In this document: piece after piece, positions 22,621 to 35,600 of the stretch | How the letters are laid out: each line of letters opens with the position of its first letter | Position numbering within the stretch: position 1 is the stretch's first letter | Source of the DNA: Apus apus | Taxonomy: Eukaryota; Chordata; Aves; Apodiformes; Apodidae | Direction: 5' to 3' | Assembly (NCBI RefSeq): GCF_020740795.1 | Contig: NC_067301.1 | Span: 3,224,001 to 3,288,000, forward strand | DNA: 64,000 nt | Position numbers and translations under genes: made by a program | Notes under the pieces: generated by a model | The model's input: the letters and a program-made list of their open reading frames with translations, nothing else | Told to the model about the DNA's origin: nothing | Databases searched by the model: none

Positions 22621-25600
22621 TATTCATTTTTCCCCAAGTTGAGACTGTTTTGCCCGTGACCTTGTCCTTTGTCTGCACCCACGAGTTGGCCTTTGTCCTC
22701 CCCATCCCAACGTGTGTGTGGGGGGAGTTGAGCCAGCGGCCCCGGGGGCTGCTTCTTGCTTTTCGTGTTAGGCCCAACCTTAGGCCACAGGCTCCACTTC
22801 AATAAAAAACGTCTCTCTCTGCTCGTTATTCCTTGGGCAAAAGAAGTGTGACAACGTGGCTTGGAAATCAGCAAGCAGAGGGAAAAGGAGCAGCCCGTGG
22901 TGCTCCAGCAGCTGCTCTGGTTTTCCAGCTACGGTTTCAGGAGCGGGGGGGCCCGATCCAGGACTTTTAGCACTTGGAGGGAGAAGGGGGGTGGAGAGGT
23001 CGTTTGTCAGCCAGTGAATTGTTGGCAGGGAGTGTCATCCCATGCCTTTCATCTGCCTCTGTGGACACAGACGCAGCTATCCTGTGACCGAGCTGGCAGT
23101 GGGATGTGCACAGGCTTGCTGGGCTGGCACTTGGTGGGTGACCTGGTTCAGGCCACGTTGCTGCTGCAGCCAGGCTGTGAAGGATGAATAAATTTATCAG
23201 GAAATAAGAGGTATTTTGTGTGTTCACAGGTTCTACAGCTCCCACTTGATGCAGCCTGCGCTGAGAGACATCTAGTGCCACTTTAGGTAAACCTTCTGTT
23301 TGTAAATCCTGCATCTGCTGAGAAATGTGTTGGAGGGAAAGCAAGAGGGTGGGGGTCTTCATGGTGACAAGGTGGGTGTCCGTGAGCAGAGCTCACAGAG
23401 CAGCCCTGTTCTCACCTGCTCTGGAGCCACTCAGGTCAGCATCTGGGCAGGAAACCATCCAGGGAAACCGAAGGCCAGTAAAGCCCATGATCCAACTGGG
23501 AAAGCAGGCTGTGCTGAGGAGCTATGGTGTGGGTCTTGACCAAGCTGATGCTTATGGGGCCTGGTCTGGAAATATTTTAGAGCTTGCACACACACATGAA
23601 TTGCTCTGCATTCATTATACCAGCCTAGCAAAGCTGCATATCTTTCTAAAGTAGGGACAGATGGAGGGAGAGCAGGAAGAAATGCTGCTACTTCTAGGGG
23701 TGCTAAACCTAGCTGGGAAAAGGTGTAAGTAAAACTCCTTGAGCTGCTTCTGTGGCTGTGTAGCCATTTGAGTGGCAGTTTGTTACCACAATACTCAGGT
23801 CCTGTGCACACCCACAGCCCGTCTCTCCCCCGCTGCAAGCCCCTGACGGTGTCTGATTGCGAAGGGCAAGCTCACATTTCATCCTGAAACACTATGTTCT
23901 GACCCGGGGCAGCAGCTGGAAAGAGCTACACTCTGCCCCAGAAGTACCCCAGGAACAAGGCAATAACTCAGGCACAGAGGCACGAACACAGGGATGGAGT
24001 TCAGGACCTGAAACAGGAGCCAAACAGACCACGGCAGCTGCGCACAGAGGCGTGCGGGAAGCGTGAGAAACAAGCAGCCTGCGTGCTGAAAGGGCAGGCA
24101 GTTGAAAGAGTGACAAATTTAGCCCAGATGTAAGCCCAGGAAAGCTGCCACTCTGGGAGCAGGACTAAAATGGCTCAAGAAGCTGTCATGTCTCTGCAGT
24201 GTTTGGGGGTCTCAGGCCCTGCTGCTGGTGGCCCTGTGTGTCACTGTCACCCATCACTGTGGTGGCATGTGGGAGCTTGGGAGAGTTGCTCACTAGGGAC
24301 AGATACACCAACACCTCTGCCTCTTGCATGGCACGGGCATTCCCAGCTGCACACAGAGCCACCCAGTGTCACCAGCTGATTTTCACCCCCAGAACACAGG
24401 GCTGAAGCAAAGTCTGATTCGCTTTCGCATTAAACCTCCAGCCAGGTCCCGTTGCCTGACAAATGCAGGGGAGACTTTGCTTTAGGATTAGGTGTTTATG
24501 AGTGACCTGGACAGTCAGCACTCTGGAAATCCTCCTGGAGCCAGGGCCCCAAAGCCCTCAAGGGAGGAGGAGTTTTGGAAGGGACAACAGCAATGGACAA
24601 AAATTCACCTCCATTAAACTAGGGGACGGCAAAGAAAGAAAGAAGCACAAAAGTATTCCAGAAGAATGTGTATTGCAATTGTCCAGTCTGACAGAAATCC
24701 ACCAGGGAACTTTTACAGCAACAGGGAGGAGCTTTTCCCTTATGATACATTGCAGATATCACTGCTGAAACCAAATTAAAAAGATCATGGTGACAGTTTC
24801 CAAAGTCAGCGTGTTCAGAGGAGCTTGTGAGTGTGGCTGCCCCCCAGGTTACCATGTGCTTCTGATGTTCCCTAGTGCAGCTTTGTTCTGAATAAATAGA
24901 TCCTTTTGGGGTTGCTATTAGATACAAATCTTCCCAAAATGACAGTAAACAAAACCAGACCCAAATCAACACACACACACACGAATGTGCAGACAGCTGC
25001 CCATTCTACAGTACCAAACATCACCCACAGCTAGAAAATTAAATACATCTTCAACTCAGCCACATTTACACATTAAATACATATAATCCACTCAAACCTT
25101 GCATGTAAACTTTGTTGGATACCTTCTGAAAAAAGAAAATACAAGTACAATGTAATACGTAGATATTCAAGTACAAAGAGCTCCTGGATTCTTTTGTTTG
25201 CACCAGTGAAGGAACGAAAATAGAGATTTTGTTACTATGTTTGGTTTGTAGCCTCTTCAGGGAACAAAGGTTAAGAATTTGGAGCCTCAGGTAAAAACAT
25301 TTGGATTTGCTGCTGACCTTATATGTGCTAAAGGATCTGACCTAAGAGAATGGAAAACTGAGACTCTTGTCCCTTGTTGTTTGTGTCCTGGTCTTGCTGC
25401 TCTGGAGAAGGGAAGAGAGGTTGCAGCACACACTGACACTGCTCTGATCACTGGAGTGTTATGGCTGTACTAGAGTTTGGCTTGTAGTTAATATTTTTCC
25501 TTCCCTCCCTGCCCAGATACTCATAGGCAGCATTTTGTGGGAGTCCAGTAAGGTGCAGAGGGGTGGGAGGAAAGGACACAGTCCTGTAGGAGGAATCTAG

Positions 25601-26129
25601 GACATCCTTGCCAGGGAAGACCTTGGTAAACACAAGCCACTTGGCGTATTTGCTGGCAGTACAGTTCTTGGTTCCATCTGCCAAGGTGGCAGGCTCATAA
25701 TATTGCAGGTCACCACCATGGTTTGGAGCCAGGACTGGCAAGAAAGATTTTTTTTGCATAAAGTGGAAAGAAGATCCCATTCTGCCCAGATCTGGGTTTT
25801 CCCCTCCATCTCCATCAGATAACTCTGGCCTCTCAGGAAGACAATCCCATGAGCTCAGCTCTTGCTGCCAACCTTATAGACCACCATGGGGCATGTCTCA
25901 TACATCTTTGCAGGCTTCAGAGCTCAATGGGGGGAGGTTTGGCTTAACAGCTATTCTCAGGGATCAGTGGATCTTCCAAGTGACCAGCCTGAGGGTTCTG
26001 GTAAAAAGGAAGATGATCAAACTAACCCAGCCAAACCCCAGCCCTTTTCTTTGGCCTTTGAGTGACTGCTCTGTCTGAACACCCAGTCCCTTTGATCTGA
26101 GGGAGCCTGACCAGCTTTTTGTTCTTCCT
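22621..26129. other. Intergenic sequence before the PLEKHN1 3' end
   Basis: No gene seen. Features are AATAAA on the + strand near 22801, an (AC)7 run at 24969-24982, and AT-rich DNA at 24960-25210. The largest frames are short and unrelated to known proteins. Confidence 0.5.
24969..24982 (+). repeat. (AC)n microsatellite
   Basis: Seven AC units. Confidence 0.9.
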
Positions 26130-26135
26130 TTTATT
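26130..26135 (-). terminator. PLEKHN1: PLEKHN1 poly(A) signal
   Basis: On the minus strand AATAAA lies 293 bases past the PLEKHN1 stop codon and is the first such signal after it, giving a 3' UTR of about 0.3 kb. Confidence 0.55.
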
Positions 26136-26427
26136 TTCAGGGGGCAATGCTGTTCCCTAGCCAGGGCAGCGGCAGAGCAAGCTCCTTAGCAGGGCACACA
26201 TGCTGCTCCTCTGGGTCTGCAGAGGCTCTTGCTTTTGAGCTTTAGCCCCATCCTCAGATTTAGGGAAGAAGTTTAAACTCTGGACCTGCCAGGACATGAG
26301 AACCAGCCTTTGGCAGAGCGGGGCCCTTCCTTTTGCTTTGTATGTCCCAGGCTCCTCACTCTGGAGGGGAGCCCAGTGAGAAAAGAGCCCTGGGGGCTCT
26401 TCTGTGCTTGGCTGTGGGTTCCTTCCC

Positions 26428-26621
26428 TCAGACCTGGTAAAACTGTTGGCCAGGAGCTGGGGAGGTGTGTGGGGTGTCTGGCTCCTTCCCCTCAGCTTCC
26501 CACAGGTTGTCATAGCTGAAGTCACTCTGGAAGCTCTGGAGCTCAGCATAGTCATGGTAGGCTGCCGAGTCGCGGTGCGAGCTGCTGGAGCCTGGCAGGT
26601 CGTAAGGGCTGAAATTCCCAC
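26428..26621 (-). CDS. PLEKHN1: PLEKHN1 exon 16 (last coding)
   Basis: Codon 640 (last two bases) to 703 and TGA at 26430-26428. Acceptor TTTTTCTGCAG/GT. Encodes the conserved FSYDNLWEAEGKE motif (human YDHLWDE) and a Tyr-rich stretch (SPYDLP, AYHDYAEL). Confidence 0.92.
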
Positions 26622-29600
26622 CTGCAGAAAAACAGACCCAGGTGTTCAGAGAGCTCAGGAGCAACCTCATGGCTGCCTTCTGCTCCACCAGCAGAGAGAA
26701 GGCACAAGGGTCAGCAAAATCACAGCTCAGAGGCAACTAGATCTAGGCAAAGCGGTGGAAGGTGCCAAGCGTGCCACAGAACAAGCCTTGAGGCCCCATG
26801 GGTGAGGGGTGGGCAGGGAGTGGAAACCAAGGCAATGGCCCCCAGCAGGCACAGGCAAGGGGCAGGGTGACAGACTGGGTCTGTCACAGGGAAGCAGGAG
26901 GAAGGAAGAGCATGTGTGAGTCCCTTCAATCTGTCTAAGCCCTGCTTTGAGTGATGCTTATGGAGACGGAGGTGGGGTGGGCTGCAGCACCCAAGCAGCT
27001 TCCCAGGAGTCTCACCTCGTGGCTGCAACGAAGGGCCCAGATGTTCCTCTTGCAGAGAAGAGGCCTGAAAAGGAAGAGATGTGCTGATGAGGATGATTGG
27101 AGCTGCAGTCCTGGGGTACCACACACCAGGAATCAGCTCTCTGTTGGTTCCCCTGGGTCATCCCAGGTCACAGAGCAAAGGGCTCAGAGCCTGGCAATGA
27201 CCGACCACTCTGCCAGCCTGGAGAAAGGAAGCTGGGACCCTCACACCCCCCTGTCTTCCCCTGCAGCCTGCACAGTGTGCAGCAGTAGAACTGCATTTAC
27301 AAACTCACATCTTCAAGATAAGAAGCATCAGAAGGCAACAGCTGGAGGCGGCAGGAGGTGCTGTGACTGGGAGGTGCAGGCAGGTCTCTGCAGTGACTGC
27401 TGGGCTGGCAGCTCCTCCTCTGCAGGGAGAGGTGCTGGGGTCCCGGGAGGGATGGGCACCTGTTCCCCTGTGCTGAGCCCGTCTGTCCATGACACTGCAG
27501 GAACTGAACCAAAACATACTCTACATTTGATATCAGCAGTGGAGGGCTGAGAACACTTGACTGTCTGCTTCCCACCAGCCCTGCACTGAACTGACTTAGG
27601 CAAACCAAGGTTTCCAGCCTGCCTTGCAAACTCTACTACATTCCAAGCCTGAAGGCCTTAGGCAGGAAAGGAAGAATGGCTGTTGTCCCTCAGAGGACCC
27701 AACAGAGGTAATGGAAGCTGGCCAGATGTGAAGGCAGTAGGATGAAACCTACTGGCAGCTCAAGGGATGCAGAAGGACAGAAAGAACCCTCTGAGGGAAG
27801 AGAGGGCTTCAGCAGTACAGGGGATGCCAGCCACAGACCCAGGAACAGTCTTTTCCCAGGAGAGAAGCAAAACTAGAAATGCAGCCCTCAGTGGGCACTT
27901 TATCACAGCTAGAATTTTTGGGGAATGGATAAAGTGGTCTCTGTGTCTGACTCATCTCTAATTTCTGTAGACTGGATCACATCTCAGTCTCTTGCCTTCG
28001 CTTTGTGGTTTCTGGGATTGTTGTGACACTGGCATGCAGTGATAAGACAGGGGAAACCTGTTCCTGACTCTGTCCTGGCTTGAAAAAACAGAGAACTATG
28101 CTGTGCTGGGCCCCACCCCGAAAGGCAGTTCCCACATCCCGCTCAGGCTCAGACAGCAGAAAAAGAAATGGCCCAAGGCACAATTTCTGGAACCAAAAGC
28201 CTGTGTGCTGAGTCAGGGCAGGATACCTCTTCCAGGAAGCTGGAGCCGGCCAGGCTGCGAGCACCAGGGGAGCTGGGAGTGTAGGGGTCAGCGTAGGAGG
28301 GGGAGTGGGGCACGGCCGGCTTCTCCAGGGAGCTGGAAGCTGTCGAGGGCTGACTTCCCACCAAGCTCCATCTGTTCAGCTAAAGAAAAGGCAGAATTGA
28401 GTCAGGAACATGACATGTTGTTCCCTACTTGCTGCTCATCCCTGCTGGGGGGGGGTCAGAGTGGGGAGTTTCCAGCCAGTTCCAGTCCCAGCTGTGAGGG
28501 GTGGCAGATTCCCGACGAGGCCGTCTGTGCTGACAAGGGCCCTTCCCTGGGCCTGACACAGATGCATACTCATCAAGGGGAGGGAAACATGGCATCACAC
28601 ACTGAACTAGTGATGGACACATGCTGGAAAGCCCTCAGAGGAAGGGCTTGTGTCCTATGAAGTCATTAACACTCCTACTTGCAGAGTTGTGGTGCTTGGT
28701 GCCCGGCACCTCGGGGCCTCCAGTGTGTGGCACCTCAGGGCCATCTGCTGTTTTCAACCTCATCTCCTACACGCCATTTTCAAACTGAAATGGGTTTCTT
28801 GCCTGCCCTGGAGCACCTACCAGGACAGCTATCCCTGTGAGGAGCACACAAACCCTGCACCCTTACACTGCTGAGGTCCAGGTGTGGCGGGGGAGCTGCC
28901 CGGCGGTGCTGCGCGCTGTGTGCTGCGTAGGGCTCGTGGTACAGCAGGTCTCCAGGGGGGGGTTCAGAAACGAGCCTATGGATGGTCCTCTCCACGTCCT
29001 GGCTGGGCAGCTGCTGGCCACAAGGCCCACACTTCTCCTTGGACTTTCTGGCGCTGCTTCCCCTTCGCAGGTCCTGCATGGGCAGCCCTGTGCTTGGCCA
29101 GATGGTTTGTGCCAGGCACTGAAAGGAGAAGACAGAGCCTGGAGCTGGCTGTCCCCAGGCCAGCCCTGGGGACACAGACCCATCCTGTAACCAGTGCAGG
29201 GCACTCCTGCATCAGCACAGTCCTGTGGCCAAGTCTGTGCCCCACGTGTTCCTCCCTGGATGTACAAATACTGCACAGGGTCAGAGCAAAGGCCTGGCCT
29301 GTCACCCCCAACACCCACAGCTTTACTCTGGGATTTCCTGGCCTTGGAACAGTCCCATTTACCCTTTTGCAATCTGTACAAACAGTCCTTACACAGGGTG
29401 GAGTATTGGGATGGGACCCTTTGGCAGACTTTATCAGGAATGCTAGAGCTGAGCCAGGACAAAGGCTCCTGGCATGGGGGTGTTATGTCGCGTGGCAAAC
29501 AGGGACCAGGCGAGCGCAGCCCGTCGGGCACTGGGACAGACCACTCTGCTCCAGGGTAGGGACTGTCCCCACATGCATCCCAGGCTTTTGGGGGGTTCAC

Positions 29601-32600
29601 TTACATGGAAAGGCTGGGAATAGCCAGGGGAGAGGGATTCTTCAAGCCCTCTGCTCTCAGGCATCAGCACGAAGGAGTGTCCATCAGGGAGGGAGCCGCT
29701 GTTCTGGGAGAGGTGTGTCAAGGTGGGCACTCTGCCTCCCGAGGCCCAGGAGTTTGTACGGCCATCAGATGTGAGCGACCCTCTCCCACTGCCAGCAAAC
29801 TGGATGGGGGAGAAGAACAGCACATAGGGACAGCCCTCTGGGTGGCTGCCAGCCTGTCCCTCCCCAGCTCTGTCCCCTCAGCCTCATCGGGCCAGCCCAG
29901 CCCTCCCTGCCCACACGAGCCTGGGGTCTGCACTGTGCCCACATGGTGAGCAGCTGCCCGTGTGGCCGTGCCTGGTGTGGTGGGGTGTGCAGTCCTCTAC
30001 AGCTCAGTGGGTGGCTCATTTCAGCTTTTAGGGGCAAAAGACGAGGGCTCACAGGGGGGTGAAGGGTGCTCAGGCACCCTGACCCCATCCCAGCTGCAGT
30101 GGGTGTCCCCTCCTCGCAAGACCCTCCTAATGTCCTTGTGCCAATGCCTCAATGCACAACATGTCGCAGCCTAGGGCCAGGGGCCTGCTGTTGAAGGAAT
30201 TTCATATAATGTGTGGCTATGTGATGTGATACAGGAATTCAAAGTAATTTGTAGGGATCAGCAACTTCATGAGAGCCTTTGAGAAAGGGACTTGAAGGAA
30301 AGTCTTGTGTCACAAGAGCATGACACGTGGCCAGAGATCGGACAGACAGGAGTCCTGAGAAGCATCTATTGATGACCGTGCAAACCCACAGCATCAGTTA
30401 CCTGGCTGGGGTGGGGCAGCTTTGATCCTGAGAAACTCTCTGATCCAGAGAGGGAGGAGTCGGCATTTCGAAACTGGGCTGTTTTGAGGCAGTAGAGCCA
30501 CTCCTGGTAATCGTCATAGCTGCGGCAGATCACCCGGATCGAATTGATTAGTCGCCCTGTAAAAACACCCTTCACTGTCACTGGCTTTAACCAACAGGCT
30601 GTGCTGCTTTCTTCAGAAACCCACAGGAGTCCCCTTGCTCCATCCCTCCCCACACTCTCCTGGGGTCTGGAGATCCTGACACCGGTGCAGGGACAATGGG
30701 AACGCTCAGCCTTCGGTGCTGACCCCTTTGCACCTGAAGGCAGGACAGAGGAGACACAGGCAAGATCTAAATGAGGGGGAGCCCGGTCAGCCAAGCTGTG
30801 ACAAGCTCATCCCCTGCCACTTGCTCCCAGCCTCTCCCTGCCAGCACAGCCAGGGCACAGGCAGGATGACATTTCCAAGCTTGGGTGCCAATGTGAGCTA
30901 GCCCAGCCAAGAGGATGGCCACAGCGCAATCGCAGAGGCCGCCGTGGCTGCTGCCAGCACCCCCCCCGGCACGCCGGACACGCACCTTCGATTAAAAAGG
31001 AGGTTTTCTCGTTTTCTTCAAAAAGCACTTGGATGGCGTTGAGTGGCAGCTCGCCCTGTCGAGAGAGAAGCAGGCTTAGGACTGCATGGCTGAGCCCAGC
31101 TCACAGCCCAGCACAGCTCACAAGCCCAGCTTGTTCTTTGGGGCTCCCCAAGCTGAATTTTCCTTACATATATGGAACAAGGACAGTCCTGGGAGAGCAG
31201 CTGAAGCAGATTTAGAGCTGTAACCATCTCACAGATGAGCTCATTTCTTTACTTCTCATCTCTCTCTTTCCCTGAGCAGGGGGAAAACAAGTGACACATA
31301 GTTTCTTGGTTCCTTAATCCTGTTCACCTCTCCTGGATGTCACACTGACTCTGTCTGTGGGTACAGAGCACCAGCTAGCCCTGGGAACAGCTCCTGGCTG
31401 GGATGGCAAACACAGGGTCTGGGAAGAGCTCAGGAAATGAAGTTCCCACCTCATGCCACTCTCGCCTACGCCCAACAGCAGAGGAAGCACAGAAAGCAGG
31501 AGCAAAGCCCTGGCATTTAGCCAAAGGTCCTCTCTTAAGTGCAATTCATTTGCCTAAGTTTATGGGCTGCGAAATAAGGTGTCTAGCAGAAAGCCCTCAT
31601 CACACCCTCACTGCAAAGCTGCCCCAGCTGCACAGGCTCCGGGGAACGTGGCCGACATGAGAGCTTTGCCACAAGGGAACCGTGGAGCTGGGCCGCGTGG
31701 CGGTGGTTTGTGCTGGCCAGCTGCCTCTCTGCAATAGCCTGTGGGCACACGCAGCCTGCTGTGGTATTCCTCCAGCACCCAGAGTGATTTATGAGCAGCA
31801 CAAGGAGGCTGACCTTGGGAGGGAAAGCTCATGCAATGCTCCTGCTGTGAGGCAGGGACTTTGACACTTCAGCGGGTGCTGAAGTTGCTGCAAGGCTGCA
31901 CGTGGAGGAGGCTGGGGCTGCCTGCTCATCTCACTTCTCAGCTCTCTGGCACATTCAAACATCCCTCCTGCTCTCAAGGACCATTGCACGGGGGTCCTCC
32001 AGGCTCCCAGTGCTCTGTCCTCCCTAAGGCAACAGCTGCCAGTCCATGGGAGGGGGCTGAAACACCCTGGGGCTGGAGGCCTACCTAGGGAAGCACAGCA
32101 GCATCCCACAGGTAACAGACTGGCTGCAGAGAGCCCCTCCTGCCCTCCCCAGGCACGATGTGAACCCACTCTCCCCAGCATCTTCCCCCTTGCTGATTTA
32201 CACCCTGCCCAGGGCTGTTTCCCACCAGCTTTGGGAGAGCCCCATCCGGGCAGGCTCAGCCCCTGCTTTCCCTGTCCCACACACAAACTTGGCAACAGCC
32301 TCTCCTGTGGTTTGTATGAAAACAGAAGAACAAAAAGGAGTGGGCTATTCCTTCACACACAAACTGTAGGGCTCAGCATCTGCTGGCAGGGAAGGAGGGG
32401 AAGTTAATTTGCAGAAGCCCCAGGAGAAGGCTCCTGTGCCCTGACATGCCTGTGGAAAATCAGGTTCCCACTGCGGTGTCACAGGCTGGTGAATCACCTC
32501 CCGGCTGCAGAGAGCCCTGCCATTACCCCAGTGTGAGACGCCTGGGGACCCACGCTCGTGCACCGTGGGAAGGGAACATTGCAAGGACAAGGCAGACAAA

Positions 32601-35600
32601 TCTGGTTTAAGGTTTCAAAAGAGATGAGTTAATCTGAGAGCCCAGCCCAAGGCCCCCTTACGTGGTGCCCCGTTCCCAGGAGCTGCAAACAACATGTTCC
32701 CGAAAACAAGCTCTGACTGAGGTGTGTCACACAAGCCACCAGCTGCTGGAAAACACCCTCTGCACAGAGGAGAGCTCTGACTGGCATGTGGCCTTCCTCA
32801 CACTCTGCTCCTTGGGGGCACAGCCAGGGAGTTGATCTATGGAGGTCTTCCCAGGGGTAGCCCTTGAATTAAAAGCAACCTGCGTGGCCGAGGGCCTGTG
32901 GGGGACTTGGTGAAATCAGGTGAAGAAGGAAGGACCCTGGTGAGGACACACAAGCCCTCAGTCTCTGCAGGATTTCCTTGTCACCAGCCCCTCTCTCAGT
33001 GACTAAGGATGCTCAGCTCTGCTCCCTCATGTGCCAGCCGTGCTGCACCTGCAGGTTCACAGGCAGTTCAGTGCACTTTTTGGCAGAGAAAACAGGGCCA
33101 GAAAGCCCAGGGCTGTTGAACAGCCACTGCAGTGATGTCAGCAATCAGGCTTAAGGGCTGTTCAGCCAGCAGGCAATGCAGACACAGCTCCCAGAGCCCA
33201 CAGTGCCTCTGCCTGGCAGTGCTGAGGCTCCCAGCGTGGTTCCTACAAGCAAAGACACACCAGTGGGCTAGAGCAGCTGGTCTCACAGCCCCTGGGACAC
33301 TCAGGCCTCCACATCCTTGTTGGCCTTTCCACTAGTGTGCCCAGACATTGCTCCGGGCCCTTGTTCTGCAGAGGGAAAGAGCAGCAAAGGCCTCTCCTCT
33401 CTGTCCCCCAGCCAACAAACTGCTTTTGTCCTTACCCACCAGCACCAGATGTGCTGCCTGGATGCTACCTGCTGAAATTTCAAGTGGTCCCACCAGGCAG
33501 GGCCTGGGAAGCTGCAGAGGGACTCTCTGGAGCTGTTCCAGCTCCTGACTCAAGCAAGCGAGCCAGGCTCCCCGCCAGCACAACCACACAGAGCCATGCC
33601 AGGCTCCCTCCTCCAGAGACTCAGATTCCTTGGCAGCTGGCTCCTTTCCCCACCTCGGGGTTTTTTTTTTTTGTAGGAGAGCAAGGTGTTTCTCATGGGA
33701 AGATAGCTTGCAACATCCCTCTGCCCAGTCACCTGCCAGCTGGCAAGGGAGCAGCATGGAGGGAAAGCCCTTGCCAACACGAGGAGCACGAAGGGACGCA
33801 GGTGGAGGGGAGCAAAGGGCCAAAGAGGTGCCAAAGGAGCCACTGTGGATGGGTGGAAGAGAGCAGGAAGATGCCCCAAAATCCACTCACCTTAAAGAAG
33901 AGGCTGTTGCCTTCCTCAGAGACTATCACCAGCGTGGATGGGTAAAGCACCAACAGCCGGTCATGCTGCTCCTTAGGAAGGAAAGAAGAGGGTTCCTTGT
34001 GGAAGGGCTGGGATCTGGAGAGCCCTTTGCTTGGTCTCTCTGGCAGCAGCCTGAGGCGAAGGCTCTGCAAACAGCCAAGCTGCTTCCCTGCAACCAGGCT
34101 CCACTGGCCATTCCCAACAGCTCCAGCTGCCAGCCCTGTCCTGCAAGCACTTATGAATGTTCCCCAGGACCACTGCTGGGCCACAGGAGCTGCTTCCATT
34201 TACTGGGATGTAGGTAAAAGGACCCTTCATGGCCCTGTTGGATTGGTGGCAGCAGGTAGGCAGGATTCTGCACTCCATCCATTGCCTTTCCTGAGCCATG
34301 CTGACAGGAGGCTGCTCCCTGGAGATGTGTCCTACCTGGAAAGGCAGATGCTGAAGCTTCACTTTGGAAACACAGAGGACATCACCCAGGGATTCCCGCT
34401 GGGTCCCTCTCCACTCCTGGACAGGCATGTTCTGCACAGACCACCGCAGCTCCTCCTTCTCCATGGAGCTCTGCTTCCAGTCATTCTAGGGACAGGAGCA
34501 GAATGAAGATGCAGGGCAAGGCATGTCCTCCCTTAAGAGTTTAGCTGGACCATCTCAGAACACTTTATAAATCTGTGCAGGAGCCAGTTTCCCATCCAGG
34601 ACTGAATAATCACACTTGGTACCTAGTATCATCTGCACATTGGCTTTCAAACTGGAGTTTCTCTGTTTTACAAGTGGGAAGATGGAGACAGGGAGGAAAC
34701 TAAAACACCCTATGGAGTCTGCAAGAGAAGACAGGTCTCTTGAATCTCATCCTGTTTTCCAGGCCCCAGTCCCAGTCTCCTCCTTCAAATGTTTTGTAAA
34801 CTGGATAATTGCACAAGCAGCCAACTGTGTGAGAATTTCTCTGAAGCAGACACAAAACTCTTGCCCCCTCAGAGGCTGGGTCGTTGCTGTCCGTTTCAAG
34901 CACACACAACCTGCCAGACCCTCTTGCAAAGCATTTCTGTTTGCACCCTTCCCTGGCAGGAAACCGCACAGAAGGCAGGCTCCAAATTGAGAAGCTGCAG
35001 GGGCAGACACACACAGAGCAGAAGCACAGCAAGCTGTTGTCAGGTCTCAGCAGTACAGAGCACCTTTGGAGTTCCCATTCAGACTGAAATCCCCCACTCA
35101 GACTGAAATCCCACATTCACTCAGGGGCTGGCTGCACAGACCTGAGCCCTTAGGGCCATCTGAGCACAAATGCACAGTTCCTCCACGGGCAGAGAAAGTC
35201 AGCATGAGAAACATGCCCCCTCACTGTCCCAAGACACTAACCTGAGAGAGGAAGGACAAGCCAAGGCTTCTATTGAGCTGGATCTGTTTCTCCAGGTGAT
35301 AAAGCCACTGCTTCAGCTCTGACTCAGTCGGGCAGAACACGATAAGGGGATTCAGTTGAGGACCTGGACATGCAAGACACAAGATGAGTCGAGCAGATAA
35401 GGCCACCCATTGCAGCACCAGCAAGTAATCAGCTGGGCAGAGCTGTTCTCCTGGGCACATCACACCCTGGGCTGCCTGCTCTGTTGGCATCATGTTCCCT
35501 CCTCCCTGCCACTGCCTGGAGCATGTGGCCTCACCCCGGGCTGCCTGCTCCAGCCGGCACCTTCCCACTGCCTGCCCAGGCAGCCACAGCTAGCTCTGAC

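Noticed and set aside
28884-29774. 296-codon + strand frame
   Set aside because: It lies antisense across PLEKHN1 exons 11 and 12 and resembles no protein.
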